From: Nocardiaceae bacterium
Lineage (GTDB): Bacteria > Actinomycetota > Actinomycetes > Mycobacteriales > Mycobacteriaceae
Direction of reading: 5' to 3'
Length of the DNA: 64,000 nucleotides
NCBI GenBank assembly: GCA_021372355.1
Contig: JAJFUQ010000146.1
Coordinates: 1 to 64,000 of the forward strand
The translations under genes and the position numbers were made by a program. Below the pieces are notes generated by a model. The model had not been told where the DNA came from. It searched no databases and saw only the letters and a program-made list of their open reading frames with translations. Below, in pieces: positions 44,741-53,433 of the stretch. Each line of letters starts with the position of its first letter. The stretch's first letter is position 1.

Positions 44741-45502
44741 TCAGGGCGTCACGCCGGTCGCTGCCGCCATCGCGGCGCCGACAATTCCGGCCGTATTACG
44801 CAGCTGAGCTGGGACAACGGGCGACCGTGCGGTCAGCAGTGGAATCCACTTCTCATGTTCGGCACTGATTCCACCGCCCGCGATAAAAAGATCGGGCCAC
44901 AGGAGTGCCTCGATCCGTTTGAGGACCAGATCGACTTCTGCCGCCCAGTCCTCGAAGTACAACTGCTCGCGTGTCTTCACCGAAGCCGCGGCGCGATGTT
45001 CGGCCTGGCGCCCGTCGATTTCAAGGTGGCCGAGTTCGCTGTTCGGGAGCAGCACGCCGTTGTGCAGTAGCGCCGATCCGATTCCCGTGCCGAACGTGAG
45101 CATGAGAACGAAGCCCGCAGTGCCTTTACCGGCGCCGAAGTGAGCTTCGGCGAGGCCCGCGGCGTCGGCGTCGTTGAGGACACTGACGTCCCGGCCGTCG
45201 AGCGCGGCGCTGAACAGCTTGCGGGCGTCCGTGCCGATCCATGCGGGGTCCACGTTCGCCGCACTCTGCGCTTGACCGCCCGTCACGACACAGGGGAGTG
45301 TCACTCCGACCGGCCCGTCCCAGCCGGCGTCGTTGACAAGCTGTGCCACGGTCGCCGCGACCGCTTCCGGAGTGGCGGGCTGCGGCGTGGGGATCGTGAC
45401 GGCAGCGGCGAGGAGTGCGCCCGTGGTCAGATCGACCGGTGCACCCTTGACGCCGCTACCGCCGATGTCGACACCGAATGCGCGTCGGTTCCCTTCGTTC
45501 AT
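44741..45502 (-). CDS. ppgK: Polyphosphate glucokinase PpgK
   Basis: Phosphorylates glucose using polyphosphate (or ATP). 253 residues, ROK family: FGVDIGGSGVKGAPVD (phosphate-1) at the N-terminus, VLNDADAAGLAEAHFG with the catalytic aspartate, LTFGTGIGSALLHNG and SELGHLEIDG. The position between sigA and the IMPase gene is conserved in Mycobacteriales. ATG 45502 is divergent from the IMPase gene. Confidence 0.95.
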   Translation of the reverse strand: MNEGNRRAFGVDIGGSGVKGAPVDLTTGALLAAAVTIPTPQPATPEAVAATVAQLVNDAGWDGPVGVTLPCVVTGGQAQSAANVDPAWIGTDARKLFSAALDGRDVSVLNDADAAGLAEAHFGAGKGTAGFVLMLTFGTGIGSALLHNGVLLPNSELGHLEIDGRQAEHRAAASVKTREQLYFEDWAAEVDLVLKRIEALLWPDLFIAGGGISAEHEKWIPLLTARSPVVPAQLRNTAGIVGAAMAAATGVTP

Positions 45503-45516
45503 AGGCGCGAACCGTA

Positions 45517-46449
45517 GTGCGAAGAGCTGTGATCATGTGGTGCGATCGATTGGTGTTCACCTCGAATCCGCTGACTGGTCGACTTTCCTCCGTTGCGACG
45601 TCCCGAGAACTTGCTCTTGACCTGCAGCGCGTCGCCATCGAGGTGGGCCTCGAAGCGGCGGCCCACGTTCGTCGCCGACGCGTTGAGTTGTATTCGCGCC
45701 CAAGGGAACAGGACTTCGCCGCGACCAAGTCATCGCCGACCGATCCGGTGACGATCGTCGACACGGAGTCAGAGGAAGTCATCCGGCGGGCGTTGAGCAG
45801 TCGTCGCCCGGGAGATTCGGTACTCGGCGAAGAAGGCGGCGGGCCGGCGCGCACCGATGCCGCGGTCCAGTGGGTCGTCGACCCGATCGACGGGACCGTG
45901 AACTTCATGTACGGATTGCCGGCGTACGCGGTTTCGGTCGCCGCGGCGCACGCGGGCGTCTTCGTCGCGGGCGCGGTGGCCGACGTGAACTCTGGAGACA
46001 CCTACACGGCCGCCTTGGGCGCGGGTGCACATCGAATCTCGCCCTCCGGCGAATGGACGCCGCTCCGCGTCAATGCGCCGTCGTCGTTACAGCTCTCCCT
46101 GGTGGCGACCGGATTCGGATACGCCGCCTCCAGGCGTGCAGAACAGGGACGAATCGTGGCCGGGCTGCTGCCGCACGTGCGCGATATCCGGCGCCTGGGT
46201 TCGGCGGCGATCGATTTGTGTTTGCTCGCTTCGGGACAGGTCGACGCCTATTACGAGCACGGCCTGAACGTCTGGGACTGGGCGGCGGGGGCCCTGATCG
46301 CACAGGAAGCCGGTGCCGTCGTGGAATTGCCGGCCGCTGATGCTCCGGGAAGTGCCGGCCACATCGTGGCGGCCTCCGCGCCGAGCGTCGCGGAGGCCTT
46401 TGCCGATGCCCTCCGCGAACTCAATGCGGTGGGCGCTATTCCGGTTTGA
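45517..46449 (+). CDS. suhB: Inositol monophosphatase family protein (SuhB-like)
   Basis: Up to 310 residues; Mg-dependent phosphatase for myo-inositol-1-phosphate, needed for phosphatidylinositol and mycothiol supply. Motifs in order: DPVTIVDTESEE, GEEGG with the first metal-binding glutamate, WVVDPIDGTVNFMYGLP with the Asp pair, and the C-terminal NVWDWAAGALIAQEAGA. The start is uncertain: GTG 45517, ATG 45535 or GTG 45553. Divergent from ppgK with 14 bases between. Confidence 0.93.
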   Translation: MRRAVIMWCDRLVFTSNPLTGRLSSVATSRELALDLQRVAIEVGLEAAAHVRRRRVELYSRPREQDFAATKSSPTDPVTIVDTESEEVIRRALSSRRPGDSVLGEEGGGPARTDAAVQWVVDPIDGTVNFMYGLPAYAVSVAAAHAGVFVAGAVADVNSGDTYTAALGAGAHRISPSGEWTPLRVNAPSSLQLSLVATGFGYAASRRAEQGRIVAGLLPHVRDIRRLGSAAIDLCLLASGQVDAYYEHGLNVWDWAAGALIAQEAGAVVELPAADAPGSAGHIVAASAPSVAEAFADALRELNAVGAIPV

Positions 46450-46458
46450 TGCCGTGAA

Positions 46459-46638
46459 TCAGCAGTAGTAGGCGGTGTCGGTGTAACCGTCGCAGTCGGT
46501 GTCCGTCTCGGCGTAGTCGAAGTAGCCGTCCACGTTCGTGTCGACCGCGATGGTGTCGAGATAGCCGTCGCCGTTGGTGTCGAGCTCTGCGGTCTCGTAG
46601 TAGCCGTCTGCGTTCGTGTCGTACCAGTAGCCGTTCAT
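46459..46638 (-). CDS. 59-residue EF-hand-like calcium-binding repeat protein
   Basis: Short gene easily missed by length filters. Almost the entire protein is four tandem 13-residue repeats of the form DTNxDGYxxTxxx, with loops beginning at residues 7, 20, 33 and 46. Each has D1, N/D3, D5 and G6 of an EF-hand/dockerin loop, and the first and third also have E12. Cysteines at 49 and 59 (last residue). ATG 46638 has AGAGGGA five bases upstream. No signal peptide or membrane segment. It lies between suhB (convergent) and cei. Ca2+ binding is inferred from the motif. Confidence 0.8.
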   Translation of the reverse strand: MNGYWYDTNADGYYETAELDTNGDGYLDTIAVDTNVDGYFDYAETDTDCDGYTDTAYYC

Positions 46639-46750
46639 GGTTTCCCTCTCTGCGTTCCGTTCGCTCTTCGGCGATTCAGAACGTCAGATGTGGGAAGTGC
46701 GGCAAAGGTTCCCGCGGATTCCAAAATTCTTTTTGGAGGTTGCGACCTCG

Positions 46751-47434
46751 TCAGCAGTCGGAGCTTCGCGCAGCCTTCAGGAGAGCGGAGTCGAGCGGCG
46801 GTGCGGCCTGGCCCGGCGTGGCTTCCTTGAGAGTGCGCAGTACCTCGTCCGCGTCGGAGTTCGGCGACAGGTCGTTTCCGATGTAGGAGCCGAGCGCGAC
46901 GTCGACGACGTCATCGCTGCGGCTGTCCGAGATGAGCTCGGCGCAGGGGATCAGGAGTTGGAGCGCCGATGCGGTCGCCTTGCCCTTGGTGCCGTAGCGA
47001 ATCTGCCCGGTGCACTCCAAGTCCTGCTTGGTGTAGACCGGGTCGTTGCCGACGCCGTCGGCAGCGATGTTGAAGCCGTAGTCCGAGAGCTGTGACGCGA
47101 TGTGCGTGGCTTGGCCGCGCACACCGTTGCCGTTGAACACGCGGACCTTGGTGCTCACGAGGGCGGCCGGCTGGACGTCCTCGAGCGCGTCCTGACCGAC
47201 GCGTTGACCGAGTTTCTCGGGTGCCGGATCACCCGGTTGAGCGTTGGCAGCCCCCGGACTGTTGCACGTTGCCGGAGCCCGGTTCGTGTCCTGTTTCGTG
47301 AGTGCGGAGATCCACACACCGACGCAGAGTAATGAAAGACACACCACGAGAATCCCCCACGGACGGACCCGTCGACGTTTGTACGGTCGACCGGTTCGAT
47401 CGTTGGCGGAACCATCGGTGATCAGCGAAACCAC
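46751..47434 (-). CDS. cei: Envelope integrity protein Cei (LytR C-terminal domain)
   Basis: 227 residues, Rv2700-like. A basic cytoplasmic start (GRPYKRRRVRP) precedes one helix (WGILVVCLSLLCVGVWISAL), then an extracytoplasmic domain with STKVRVFNGNGVRGQATHIA, typical of LytR_C. It has paired cysteines (DLECTGQ, LLIPCAE and the final C). Needed for envelope integrity in mycobacteria. The GTG at 47434 follows a TAGAGT box by six bases (leaderless). The EF-hand-like gene is downstream on the same strand. Confidence 0.92.
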   Translation of the reverse strand: MVSLITDGSANDRTGRPYKRRRVRPWGILVVCLSLLCVGVWISALTKQDTNRAPATCNSPGAANAQPGDPAPEKLGQRVGQDALEDVQPAALVSTKVRVFNGNGVRGQATHIASQLSDYGFNIAADGVGNDPVYTKQDLECTGQIRYGTKGKATASALQLLIPCAELISDSRSDDVVDVALGSYIGNDLSPNSDADEVLRTLKEATPGQAAPPLDSALLKAARSSDC

Positions 47435-47835
47435 GTCGTCACTCTAGAGCGTTGGAGCTGCGATTCCGCACAAGGCGCGCGCCCGATCACGGGTCCGATT
47501 GGCCCATGTGGAGGCCATGTGTCCACATTCTAGGAAACTCACCGAGATTGATTCCCGCTTGTGCGTCCGAATCAGTTATTGTCTGCGCCGCCTGCTTCCA
47601 ACGTTTCCAATGTGTTGTCGGCTGTAACACCAGCCGCTGGCGCAACGAGATTGTGGCGTTGCGACGGGTTCACGGGAACAAACCGGCATGCCGGTGCGTT
47701 CAGTGAGCGCGACCATGGGTCCCTCCGGGTACCCGAGCGTTGGGCAAGACATAGGGGGATGGCGGCGCCGCTCCCGGCCGGGAGACAACGGCCCAGCCCG
47801 CCGCCATGATTTGGATGAGTGTGAGGGGAACCAAG
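47435..47835. other. 400-base gap between cei and the DUF4193 gene
   Basis: Divergent promoter region. It holds the leaderless -10 of cei (47441-47446, minus strand) and the ribosome site AGGGGAA of the DUF4193 gene at the other end. Short open frames here lack ribosome sites and family features. I see no convincing gene or RNA. Confidence 0.6.
47441..47446 (-). promoter_or_regulatory. -10 box of a leaderless promoter (cei)
   Basis: TAGAGT on the minus strand, six bases, then GTG 47434. Confidence 0.55.
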
Positions 47836-48138
47836 ATGGCTACCGACTACGACGCACCGCGACGGGGAGACGCCGACGAACTCGCGGAGGACTCGCTCGA
47901 GGAGCTGAAGGCGCGCCGCAGTGAGGCGCAGTCTTCTTCGGTCGATATTGATGAGGTGGATACCGCGGAGTCGTTTGAGCTCCCGGGTGCGGATCTCTCG
48001 GGGGAAGAGCTCTCCGTGCGCGTCATCCCCAAGCAGGCCGACGAATTCACCTGCTCCAGCTGCTTCTTGGTGCATCACCGCAGCCGTCTCGCCAGCAGCG
48101 AGAATGGCGAGTTGATCTGCACCGACTGCGCAGCCTGA
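47836..48138 (+). CDS. DUF4193 protein (Rv2699c-like)
   Basis: 100 residues, exactly the size of the mycobacterial protein. The N-terminal half is acidic and disordered-looking (ADELAEDSLEELKARR, SVDIDEVDTAESFELPG). The C-terminal half is a zinc ribbon with two Cys pairs: FTCSSCFLVHHRSRL and LICTDCAA. It resembles small transcription/RNA-associated zinc proteins; function unknown. ATG 47836 has AGGGGAACC upstream; the frame from 47806 is an extension. Confidence 0.93.
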   Translation: MATDYDAPRRGDADELAEDSLEELKARRSEAQSSSVDIDEVDTAESFELPGADLSGEELSVRVIPKQADEFTCSSCFLVHHRSRLASSENGELICTDCAA

Positions 48139-48148
48139 TCGAACGACC

Positions 48149-48184
48149 AAACGGGCCGGGGATGATGTCATCCCCGGCCCGTTT
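48149..48184 (+). terminator. Terminator after DUF4193
   Basis: Perfect 17-bp stem (48149-48165 with 48168-48184) with a 2-base apical loop, ten bases after the stop. It ends in GTTT and is the longest perfect stem, with that after sigA, in the window. Confidence 0.9.
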
Positions 48185-48260
48185 GCGTGTCCGGACGGCC
48201 CCGCGCGGGCTTTCGTCCGAATGATCACGAATCAAGAAGCGAATCCCGGCGATCCGCCAC

Positions 48261-48266
48261 TAGCGT
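48261..48266 (+). promoter_or_regulatory. -10 box of a leaderless promoter (UvrA-like gene)
   Basis: TAGCGT, seven bases, then ATG 48274. Confidence 0.5.
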
Positions 48267-48273
48267 GATTCGC

Positions 48274-50625
48274 ATGGACAGCACCATTCACGGCTCTATC
48301 CGCGTCACCGGCGCCCGCGAGAACAACCTCAAGGACGTCAGCGTCGAGATTCCCAAGCGGCAACTCACGGTGTTCACCGGTGTCTCGGGCTCGGGCAAGA
48401 GCTCGCTCGTCTTCGACACCATCGCCGCCGAATCGCAGCGGCTCATCAACGAGACCTATAGCTCCTTCGTGCAAGGGTTCATGCCGACCCTGGCTCGTCC
48501 CGACGTCGATGTCCTCGAGGGACTCACGACCGCGATCATCGTGGATCAGGAACGGATGGGCGCGAACATCCGGTCGACGGTCGGAACCGCGACCGACGCG
48601 AACGCCATGCTGCGAATACTGTTCAGCCGCCTCGGTGAACCGCATATCGGCGGGCCCAACGCGTTCGCCTTCAACGTGCCCTCCGTCCGCGCGAGCGGCG
48701 CGATCACCGTCGACCGCGGCGAGGGCAAAACGAAGACCGAGAGGGCGACCTTCAACCGTCTCGGCGGCATGTGCTCGCGCTGTGAGGGCACGGGATCGGT
48801 GTCTGATTTCGACCTCGGTGCCCTGTACGACGCGTCCAAGTCCCTCAACGAGGGCGCGTTGACGATCCCGGGCTACAGCATGGAGGGCTGGTACGGCCGG
48901 ATATTCCGCGGTTGCGGATTCTTCGACCCGGACAAGCCGATCAGCAAGTTCAACAAGCGTGAGCTGCACGACCTGCTGTATAAGGAAGCCACGAAAATCA
49001 AGGTCGACGGCATCAACCTCACCTACCTGGGGCTGATTCCGCAGATCCAGAAGTCCTTCCTGTCGAAGGACGTCGATGCGATGCAGCCACACATCCGGGC
49101 GTTCGTCGAGCGCGCGGTCGTCTTCCAGACGTGCCCGGAGTGCCACGGCACGCGGCTCGCCGCGCCGGCGCGTTCCTCGAAGATCAAGGGCGTCAACATC
49201 GCTGACGTCTGCTCGATGCAGATCAGCGACTTGGCGGCGTGGGTTCGGGAGATCGACGAGCCGTCTGTCGCGCCGCTGCTGAAGGTGCTGGGCGAGACCC
49301 TCGACTCGTTCGTCGAGATCGGACTGGGCTACCTGTCGCTCGACCGACCCTCGGGCACGCTGTCCGGCGGCGAAGCGCAGCGCACCAAGATGATCCGCCA
49401 CCTCGGTTCGGCGCTGACCGACGTCACCTACGTATTCGACGAGCCCACGATCGGGTTGCACCCGCACGACATTCAGCGCATGAACGAACTGCTTCTGCAG
49501 TTGCGCGACAAGGGCAACACCGTCCTCGTGGTCGAGCACAAGCCGGAAGCGATCGCGATCGCCGATCACGTCGTCGACCTCGGGCCAGGCGCCGGTATCG
49601 GCGGCGGCCAGGTCGTCTTCGAGGGCACTGTCGACGGGTTGCGATCGAGCGGGACATTGACGGGCAAGCACCTCGACGATCGCGCACACCTCAAGCCCGA
49701 TGTGCGGTCGGCGACCGGAAAGCTCGAAATCCGTGGTGCCGATGCGCACAACCTCCAGAACGTGGACGTCGATATCCCACTCGGCGTGCTGGTCGTCCTG
49801 ACGGGAGTCGCCGGATCGGGCAAGAGTTCGCTCATCCAGGGTTCGGTCGCGAGCCGTGACGGCGTCGTCACTGTCGACCAGGGCGCGATCAAGGGGTCAC
49901 GCCGGAGCAACCCGGCGACGTACACCGGCTTACTCGAGCCGATCCGCAAGGCGTTCGCGAAGGTCAACGGAGTGAAGCCGGCGTTGTTCAGTGCCAACTC
50001 CGAGGGTGCGTGCCCGGCGTGCAACGGCGCCGGGGTCATCTATACCGATCTCGGCATCATGGCCAGCGTCACCACCGTGTGCGATGAATGTGAAGGCAAG
50101 CGTTTCGATGCCTCGGTACTCGACTACAAGTTCGCCGGTCGCGATATCGCCGAAGTGCTCGACATGCCGGTCTCGGAGGCCTTCGAATTCTTCTCGAACG
50201 GAGAATCGAAGATTCCGGCGGCGTCCGCCATCCTGGGTCGGCTTTCCGACGTCGGGCTGGGATACCTCACCATCGGGCAGCCGCTGACCACGCTCTCCGG
50301 CGGTGAGCGACAGCGGCTCAAGCTCGCGACGCACCTCGCCGAGAAGGGCGGGATCTACGTTCTCGACGAGCCGACGACCGGTCTGCACCTCGCCGACGTG
50401 CAGCAGCTTCTCGGTCTTCTCGACAGACTGGTCGAGTCCGGAAAGTCCGTCATCGTCATCGAGCACCACCAGGCCGTCATGGCGCATGCGGACTGGATCA
50501 TCGACCTCGGTCCCGGAGCCGGTCACGACGGCGGTCGGATCGTGTTCGAGGGCACGCCCGCCGACCTCGTCGCCGGGAAATCGACGCTGACGGGTCAGCA
50601 TCTGGCCGAGTACGTGGGGGCGTAG
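48274..50625 (+). CDS. UvrA-like ABC ATPase (UvrA2/DrrC class, lacks full UvrA insertions)
   Basis: 783 residues, versus about 960 for UvrA. Two ABC modules: Walker [10 protein letters not shown] near residue 36 and GVAGSGKSS near 510, signatures LSGGEAQR near 363 and LSGGERQR near 673, Walker [11 protein letters not shown] and [10 protein letters not shown]. Zinc-binding pairs [24 protein letters not shown] and CDECEGK are kept. The UvrB-binding region between Walker A and the signature is shortened, which marks the class II proteins linked to drug resistance or damage tolerance rather than core excision repair. It sits between DUF4193 and DUF3093, where M. tuberculosis has no such gene as far as I recall. 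Confidence 0.93.
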   Translation: MDSTIHGSIRVTGARENNLKDVSVEIPKRQLTVFTGVSGSGKSSLVFDTIAAESQRLINETYSSFVQGFMPTLARPDVDVLEGLTTAIIVDQERMGANIRSTVGTATDANAMLRILFSRLGEPHIGGPNAFAFNVPSVRASGAITVDRGEGKTKTERATFNRLGGMCSRCEGTGSVSDFDLGALYDASKSLNEGALTIPGYSMEGWYGRIFRGCGFFDPDKPISKFNKRELHDLLYKEATKIKVDGINLTYLGLIPQIQKSFLSKDVDAMQPHIRAFVERAVVFQTCPECHGTRLAAPARSSKIKGVNIADVCSMQISDLAAWVREIDEPSVAPLLKVLGETLDSFVEIGLGYLSLDRPSGTLSGGEAQRTKMIRHLGSALTDVTYVFDEPTIGLHPHDIQRMNELLLQLRDKGNTVLVVEHKPEAIAIADHVVDLGPGAGIGGGQVVFEGTVDGLRSSGTLTGKHLDDRAHLKPDVRSATGKLEIRGADAHNLQNVDVDIPLGVLVVLTGVAGSGKSSLIQGSVASRDGVVTVDQGAIKGSRRSNPATYTGLLEPIRKAFAKVNGVKPALFSANSEGACPACNGAGVIYTDLGIMASVTTVCDECEGKRFDASVLDYKFAGRDIAEVLDMPVSEAFEFFSNGESKIPAASAILGRLSDVGLGYLTIGQPLTTLSGGERQRLKLATHLAEKGGIYVLDEPTTGLHLADVQQLLGLLDRLVESGKSVIVIEHHQAVMAHADWIIDLGPGAGHDGGRIVFEGTPADLVAGKSTLTGQHLAEYVGA

Positions 50626-50631
50626 GTCCTC

Positions 50632-50678
50632 GATCGTGGACGCAATGCTTCGCCAGGCGAAGCGTTCCGTCCACGATC
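50632..50678. terminator. Bidirectional terminator between convergent genes
   Basis: Long, nearly symmetric stem with a few mismatches (50632-50653 with 50657-50678) and a 3-base loop. It lies between the ends of the UvrA-like and DUF3093 genes. Confidence 0.7.
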
Positions 50679-50684
50679 ACCGGG

Positions 50685-51152
50685 TCAAGACTTGTTGCTC
50701 GTCACGCCCAGCGCGGCGACGACAGCTTCCGGTTTCTTGGCGCTGAACAGCCAGTAGGGCGTCGGGTCGTCCGGGTCGTCGAGGACGACGAGGACCATGT
50801 GCTTGACCCACGGGCGGTGGACGAGGAATGCGGCGGGGTCGAACTGTCTGCCCATCGCAGCGCTCTTGGCGGACTGCGGCACGACAGCAGCCTTGCTGAT
50901 GAAGTGCACCGGAAGGTGCGCACGACCGACGACGAGTTCGGGCTCATCACCACCGGTGACCTCGACGCGCGAGCGGCTCATCGCGACCAGAAGAATCACG
51001 GGGATCGGCAGCAGCAGTCCGAACGAAATCCAGGGCGGCACGTCGACACCCATGACGAACTCCGCAGCCAGAACCGCCGCCACGCCGAGGCCGATGAGAT
51101 ACCACCACCACGGCACGGGCTGGGTTTCCCGGTATCGCGCAACATCGCTCAC
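50685..51152 (-). CDS. DUF3093 membrane protein (Rv2698-like)
   Basis: 155 residues. After YRETQPVPWWWYLIGLG there are two hydrophobic helices (WWWYLIGLGVAAVLAAEFVMG and WISFGLLLPIPVILLVAM). A cytosolic beta-rich PH-like domain follows, with FDPAAFLVHRPWVKHMVLVVLDDPDDPTPYWLFSAKKPE. Function unknown; neighbour of dut in Mycobacteriales. GTG 51152 is set by a TAGTCT box seven bases upstream. Confidence 0.88.
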   Translation of the reverse strand: MSDVARYRETQPVPWWWYLIGLGVAAVLAAEFVMGVDVPPWISFGLLLPIPVILLVAMSRSRVEVTGGDEPELVVGRAHLPVHFISKAAVVPQSAKSAAMGRQFDPAAFLVHRPWVKHMVLVVLDDPDDPTPYWLFSAKKPEAVVAALGVTSNKS

Positions 51153-51159
51153 GCGCTCA

Positions 51160-51165
51160 AGACTA
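51160..51165 (-). promoter_or_regulatory. -10 box of a leaderless promoter (DUF3093 gene)
   Basis: TAGTCT on the minus strand, seven bases, then GTG 51152. Confidence 0.5.
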
Positions 51166-51179
51166 ATCACGTCGTACCT

Positions 51180-51341
51180 AGGGCATGTCTCCCGACTCCT
51201 TGTCCTACTGCGCGGCGCCCAGGCACGCAGCCTGCTGCGTTGTCCTCGTCGCATGTAGCTCCGCTATGTGCTCCTCGTCCGCCTTGCATCCCGCGCACCC
51301 GAACACCGCTCGCTACGGCCAGGAGTCAGGAGACACGCCCT
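51180..51341. repeat. 162-bp inverted-repeat element between DUF3093 and dut
   Basis: Outer arms 51180-51200 and 51321-51341 are 21-base inverted repeats with two mismatches (AGGGCATGTCTCC... and its counterpart). The interior has further partial symmetry (around GCATGTAG and CTATGTGC). It contains no credible gene: the open frame through it lacks a ribosome site. It fills the space between the two divergent promoters. It looks like a MITE or other dispersed palindromic element; only one copy is in the window. Confidence 0.6.
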
Positions 51342-51368
51342 TACGCTGCTGCGGCCTCGGGGTGCGCG

Positions 51369-51374
51369 TAGGCT
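51369..51374 (+). promoter_or_regulatory. -10 box of a leaderless promoter (dut)
   Basis: TAGGCT, eight bases, then GTG 51383. Confidence 0.5.
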
Positions 51375-51382
51375 CTGCCACC

Positions 51383-51862
51383 GTGAGCGGACTGAACGCG
51401 GTGCCGATCGTGCGGCTTGATCCTGACCTTCCGGTCCCGACGCGAGCGCACCCCGGTGACGCTGGCGTGGACCTGCAATCGACCGTCGACGTGACGATTC
51501 CGCCAGGAGAGCGGGTGCTCGTCGGGACGGGAATCTCGATGGCCCTGCCGTTCGGGACGGTCGGACTGATCCATCCGCGCTCCGGTCTGGCCGCGCGTTC
51601 GGGTCTGTCGGTCGTGAACACGCCGGGAACTGTGGACGCGGGCTACCGGGGCGAGATCAAGGTGTGCCTCATCAACCACGATCTGCGCGAACCGATCCAT
51701 ATCAAGCGTGGCGACCGTATCGCTCAGCTGCTTGTCCAGCGGGTCGAGCTCGTCGACTTCGTCGAGGTCGATGAACTGACCGACTCCTCGCGCGGTGAGG
51801 GCGGCTATGGGTCGAGCGGCGGGCATGCGAGTCTCGTGAGCACGAACGGATCGGGGGAATAA
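51383..51862 (+). CDS. dut: dUTP diphosphatase Dut
   Basis: Hydrolyses dUTP to dUMP, preventing uracil incorporation and feeding dTMP synthesis. 159 residues, trimeric dUTPase family. All five motifs are present: [40 protein letters not shown] and [10 protein letters not shown] near the C-terminus. GTG 51383 begins homology ([13 protein letters not shown]); the frame upstream runs through the repeat element. The DUF3710 gene starts at the base after the stop. Confidence 0.96.
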   Translation: MSGLNAVPIVRLDPDLPVPTRAHPGDAGVDLQSTVDVTIPPGERVLVGTGISMALPFGTVGLIHPRSGLAARSGLSVVNTPGTVDAGYRGEIKVCLINHDLREPIHIKRGDRIAQLLVQRVELVDFVEVDELTDSSRGEGGYGSSGGHASLVSTNGSGE

Positions 51863-52564
51863 GTGTTCGGCTTGGGTCGTAAGAAGGCCGCCCCGCAACC
51901 GGTCGTCGAGGAAACCACCGACACCGTCGAGGAAGCGCCGATCGAGGCGCCGGAGCCCCAGGGTTTCCAACCGGAACTGACCGGTGGACCGTTCAGCGCC
52001 GATGAAGTCGACAAGGACGTCCTCGAGGGCGATCAGCGTCTCGACCTCGGCTCGGTGAATGTGCCGATTCCGCCGGGCGGTCAGCTCCAGGTCGAGATGG
52101 CACCCGACGGCTCGCCGCAGGCTGTGCATCTGATGCTGCCGTATGGCCGCGTCACCGTCGCCGCCTACGCGGCCCCGAAGAGCCCGGGTACCTGGGAATC
52201 GGTCATCGGTGATCTGTCGAACTCGATGGAAGCGCAGTCGGCGGCGTTGTCGCTCGAAGCTGGACCGTGGGGCAACGAGCTGGTCGCGCTGACTCAGCAG
52301 GCGGAGCTCCGGTTCATCGGCGTCGATGGTTACCGCTGGATGATCCGCCTCGTGGCCGCCGGTCCCGCTGGCTCGTCTGCCGCGGACAGCGAACTGACCG
52401 CCGCGTCGCGCGCGATCCTGGCGTCGACTGTCGTACGCCGGGGGACCGACCCGCACCCGCCGAAGTCGCCGCTGCCGATCACACTGCCGGCGCCCATGGC
52501 CGAGCAGTTGGCGCAGGCGCACCAGATGCGGCTCCAGCAGCAGTCGGAGCAGCAGGAAGCCTGA
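51863..52564 (+). CDS. DUF3710 protein (Rv2696c-like)
   Basis: 233-residue cytosolic protein abutting dut (GTG right after the TAA), so co-translated. An acidic N-terminal linker (VVEETTDTVEEAPIEAPEP) precedes the family domain with RLDLGSVNVPIPPGGQLQVEM, YRWMIRLVAAGPA and a Gln-rich tail (MRLQQQSEQQEA). Function unknown. It converges on the hydrolase gene, whose stop begins at the next base. Confidence 0.92.
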   Translation: MFGLGRKKAAPQPVVEETTDTVEEAPIEAPEPQGFQPELTGGPFSADEVDKDVLEGDQRLDLGSVNVPIPPGGQLQVEMAPDGSPQAVHLMLPYGRVTVAAYAAPKSPGTWESVIGDLSNSMEAQSAALSLEAGPWGNELVALTQQAELRFIGVDGYRWMIRLVAAGPAGSSAADSELTAASRAILASTVVRRGTDPHPPKSPLPITLPAPMAEQLAQAHQMRLQQQSEQQEA

Positions 52565-53281
52565 TCAGAATCTGACGCCGAGGGATTCCAATGCGCGAAT
52601 CCCGGCGTGACCGATCAGCCCGACGTCGAGGCCGATGTCGGACAGCGGCACCTTGGCGACCGCGCTTCGCGGGATGAGCGCAGCCCAGTCGTCGCACACG
52701 CGATCTGGATGGACGAGATCGTCGATCGCGCCCACAAGCGCCACCGGAACATCGAGGTGCGCAAGTTCCGCGCTCGTCGGGTGCGCGTAAGTCGAGACGG
52801 ATTCCATCGCGACGGGAAGGTCGGGCCACTGTGCGCGCCACGCGGGCTCGACAAGGTCCGCAAGCCACGGCGGACTCGACGCGCGCATGGCGGCCACCAC
52901 CGGCTCGAGTCCGTCGGTTCGCAACGCCTGTGCGGTGTACGCGGCGCTCAATGCGGCGGGCGCATCGGCCGGACTGTCGGTCCATGGCGGCAACGCGGCT
53001 ATGACGGCCGCCACACGAGTCGGATGCGTGAGCGCCCACTGCACCGACACCACCGCACCAATCGAAATCCCGGTCAGGACAAGACGTTCGGCGGTCTCTG
53101 CGGCCTTTTCGATGGCCTCGAAGTAGCCCTCGATCAAACGCGCGGGCTCGGGAGTGATAGCGATCACATCAAGGCCCCTGGAAGCGAACGCCGGCGCGAA
53201 TGCGGACCGGGTAAGGTGTTCGTCCATCCCGGTGCCGGGCAACGAAATAGCTTTCAATGCAACGGATTTCGGAGACGTCAC
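52565..53281 (-). CDS. Alpha/beta hydrolase-like protein (Rv2695-like)
   Basis: 238 residues. It has the oxyanion/N-terminal pattern ISLPGTGMDEHL and a nucleophile elbow LTGISIGAVVS (GxSxG form), an acid in VGAIDDLVHPD and a histidine near the C-terminus (LIGHAGIRALE). These could complete a Ser-Asp-His triad. Substrate unknown. GTG 53281 has AAGGAG 11 bases upstream. Divergent from the OB-fold gene. Confidence 0.83.
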   Translation of the reverse strand: MTSPKSVALKAISLPGTGMDEHLTRSAFAPAFASRGLDVIAITPEPARLIEGYFEAIEKAAETAERLVLTGISIGAVVSVQWALTHPTRVAAVIAALPPWTDSPADAPAALSAAYTAQALRTDGLEPVVAAMRASSPPWLADLVEPAWRAQWPDLPVAMESVSTYAHPTSAELAHLDVPVALVGAIDDLVHPDRVCDDWAALIPRSAVAKVPLSDIGLDVGLIGHAGIRALESLGVRF

Positions 53282-53433
53282 CGAAAAGTATCTCCTTTGT
53301 GTCACGAAGCGCCAACAACTTGATCGCGGCCGACATTGCAAACTTGACTTGCTCGCAAGGAGTGCTCGGCAGGTCTAGAGTTTGGGTAGAGGGCAAGACC
53401 AAAATCTGGGCTCACCGTCTCAAGGAGCGTGCA

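Noticed and set aside
46640-46750. ECF-type promoter for the EF-hand-like gene (GGAAC and CGTT present)
   Set aside because: The spacing between the two elements is about 24 bases, too long for an ECF sigma promoter.
47572-48228. Minus-strand frame of 218 residues opposite DUF4193
   Set aside because: The DUF4193 Cys motifs are on the plus strand with a good ribosome site; the minus frame crosses a terminator hairpin.
51180-51341. CRISPR array
   Set aside because: Only one pair of inverted arms, no direct repeats with spacers, no cas genes in the window.
51185-51382. N-terminal extension of dut through the inverted-repeat element
   Set aside because: Cys/Ser-rich, no ribosome site, and dUTPase homology with a -10 box starts at 51383.
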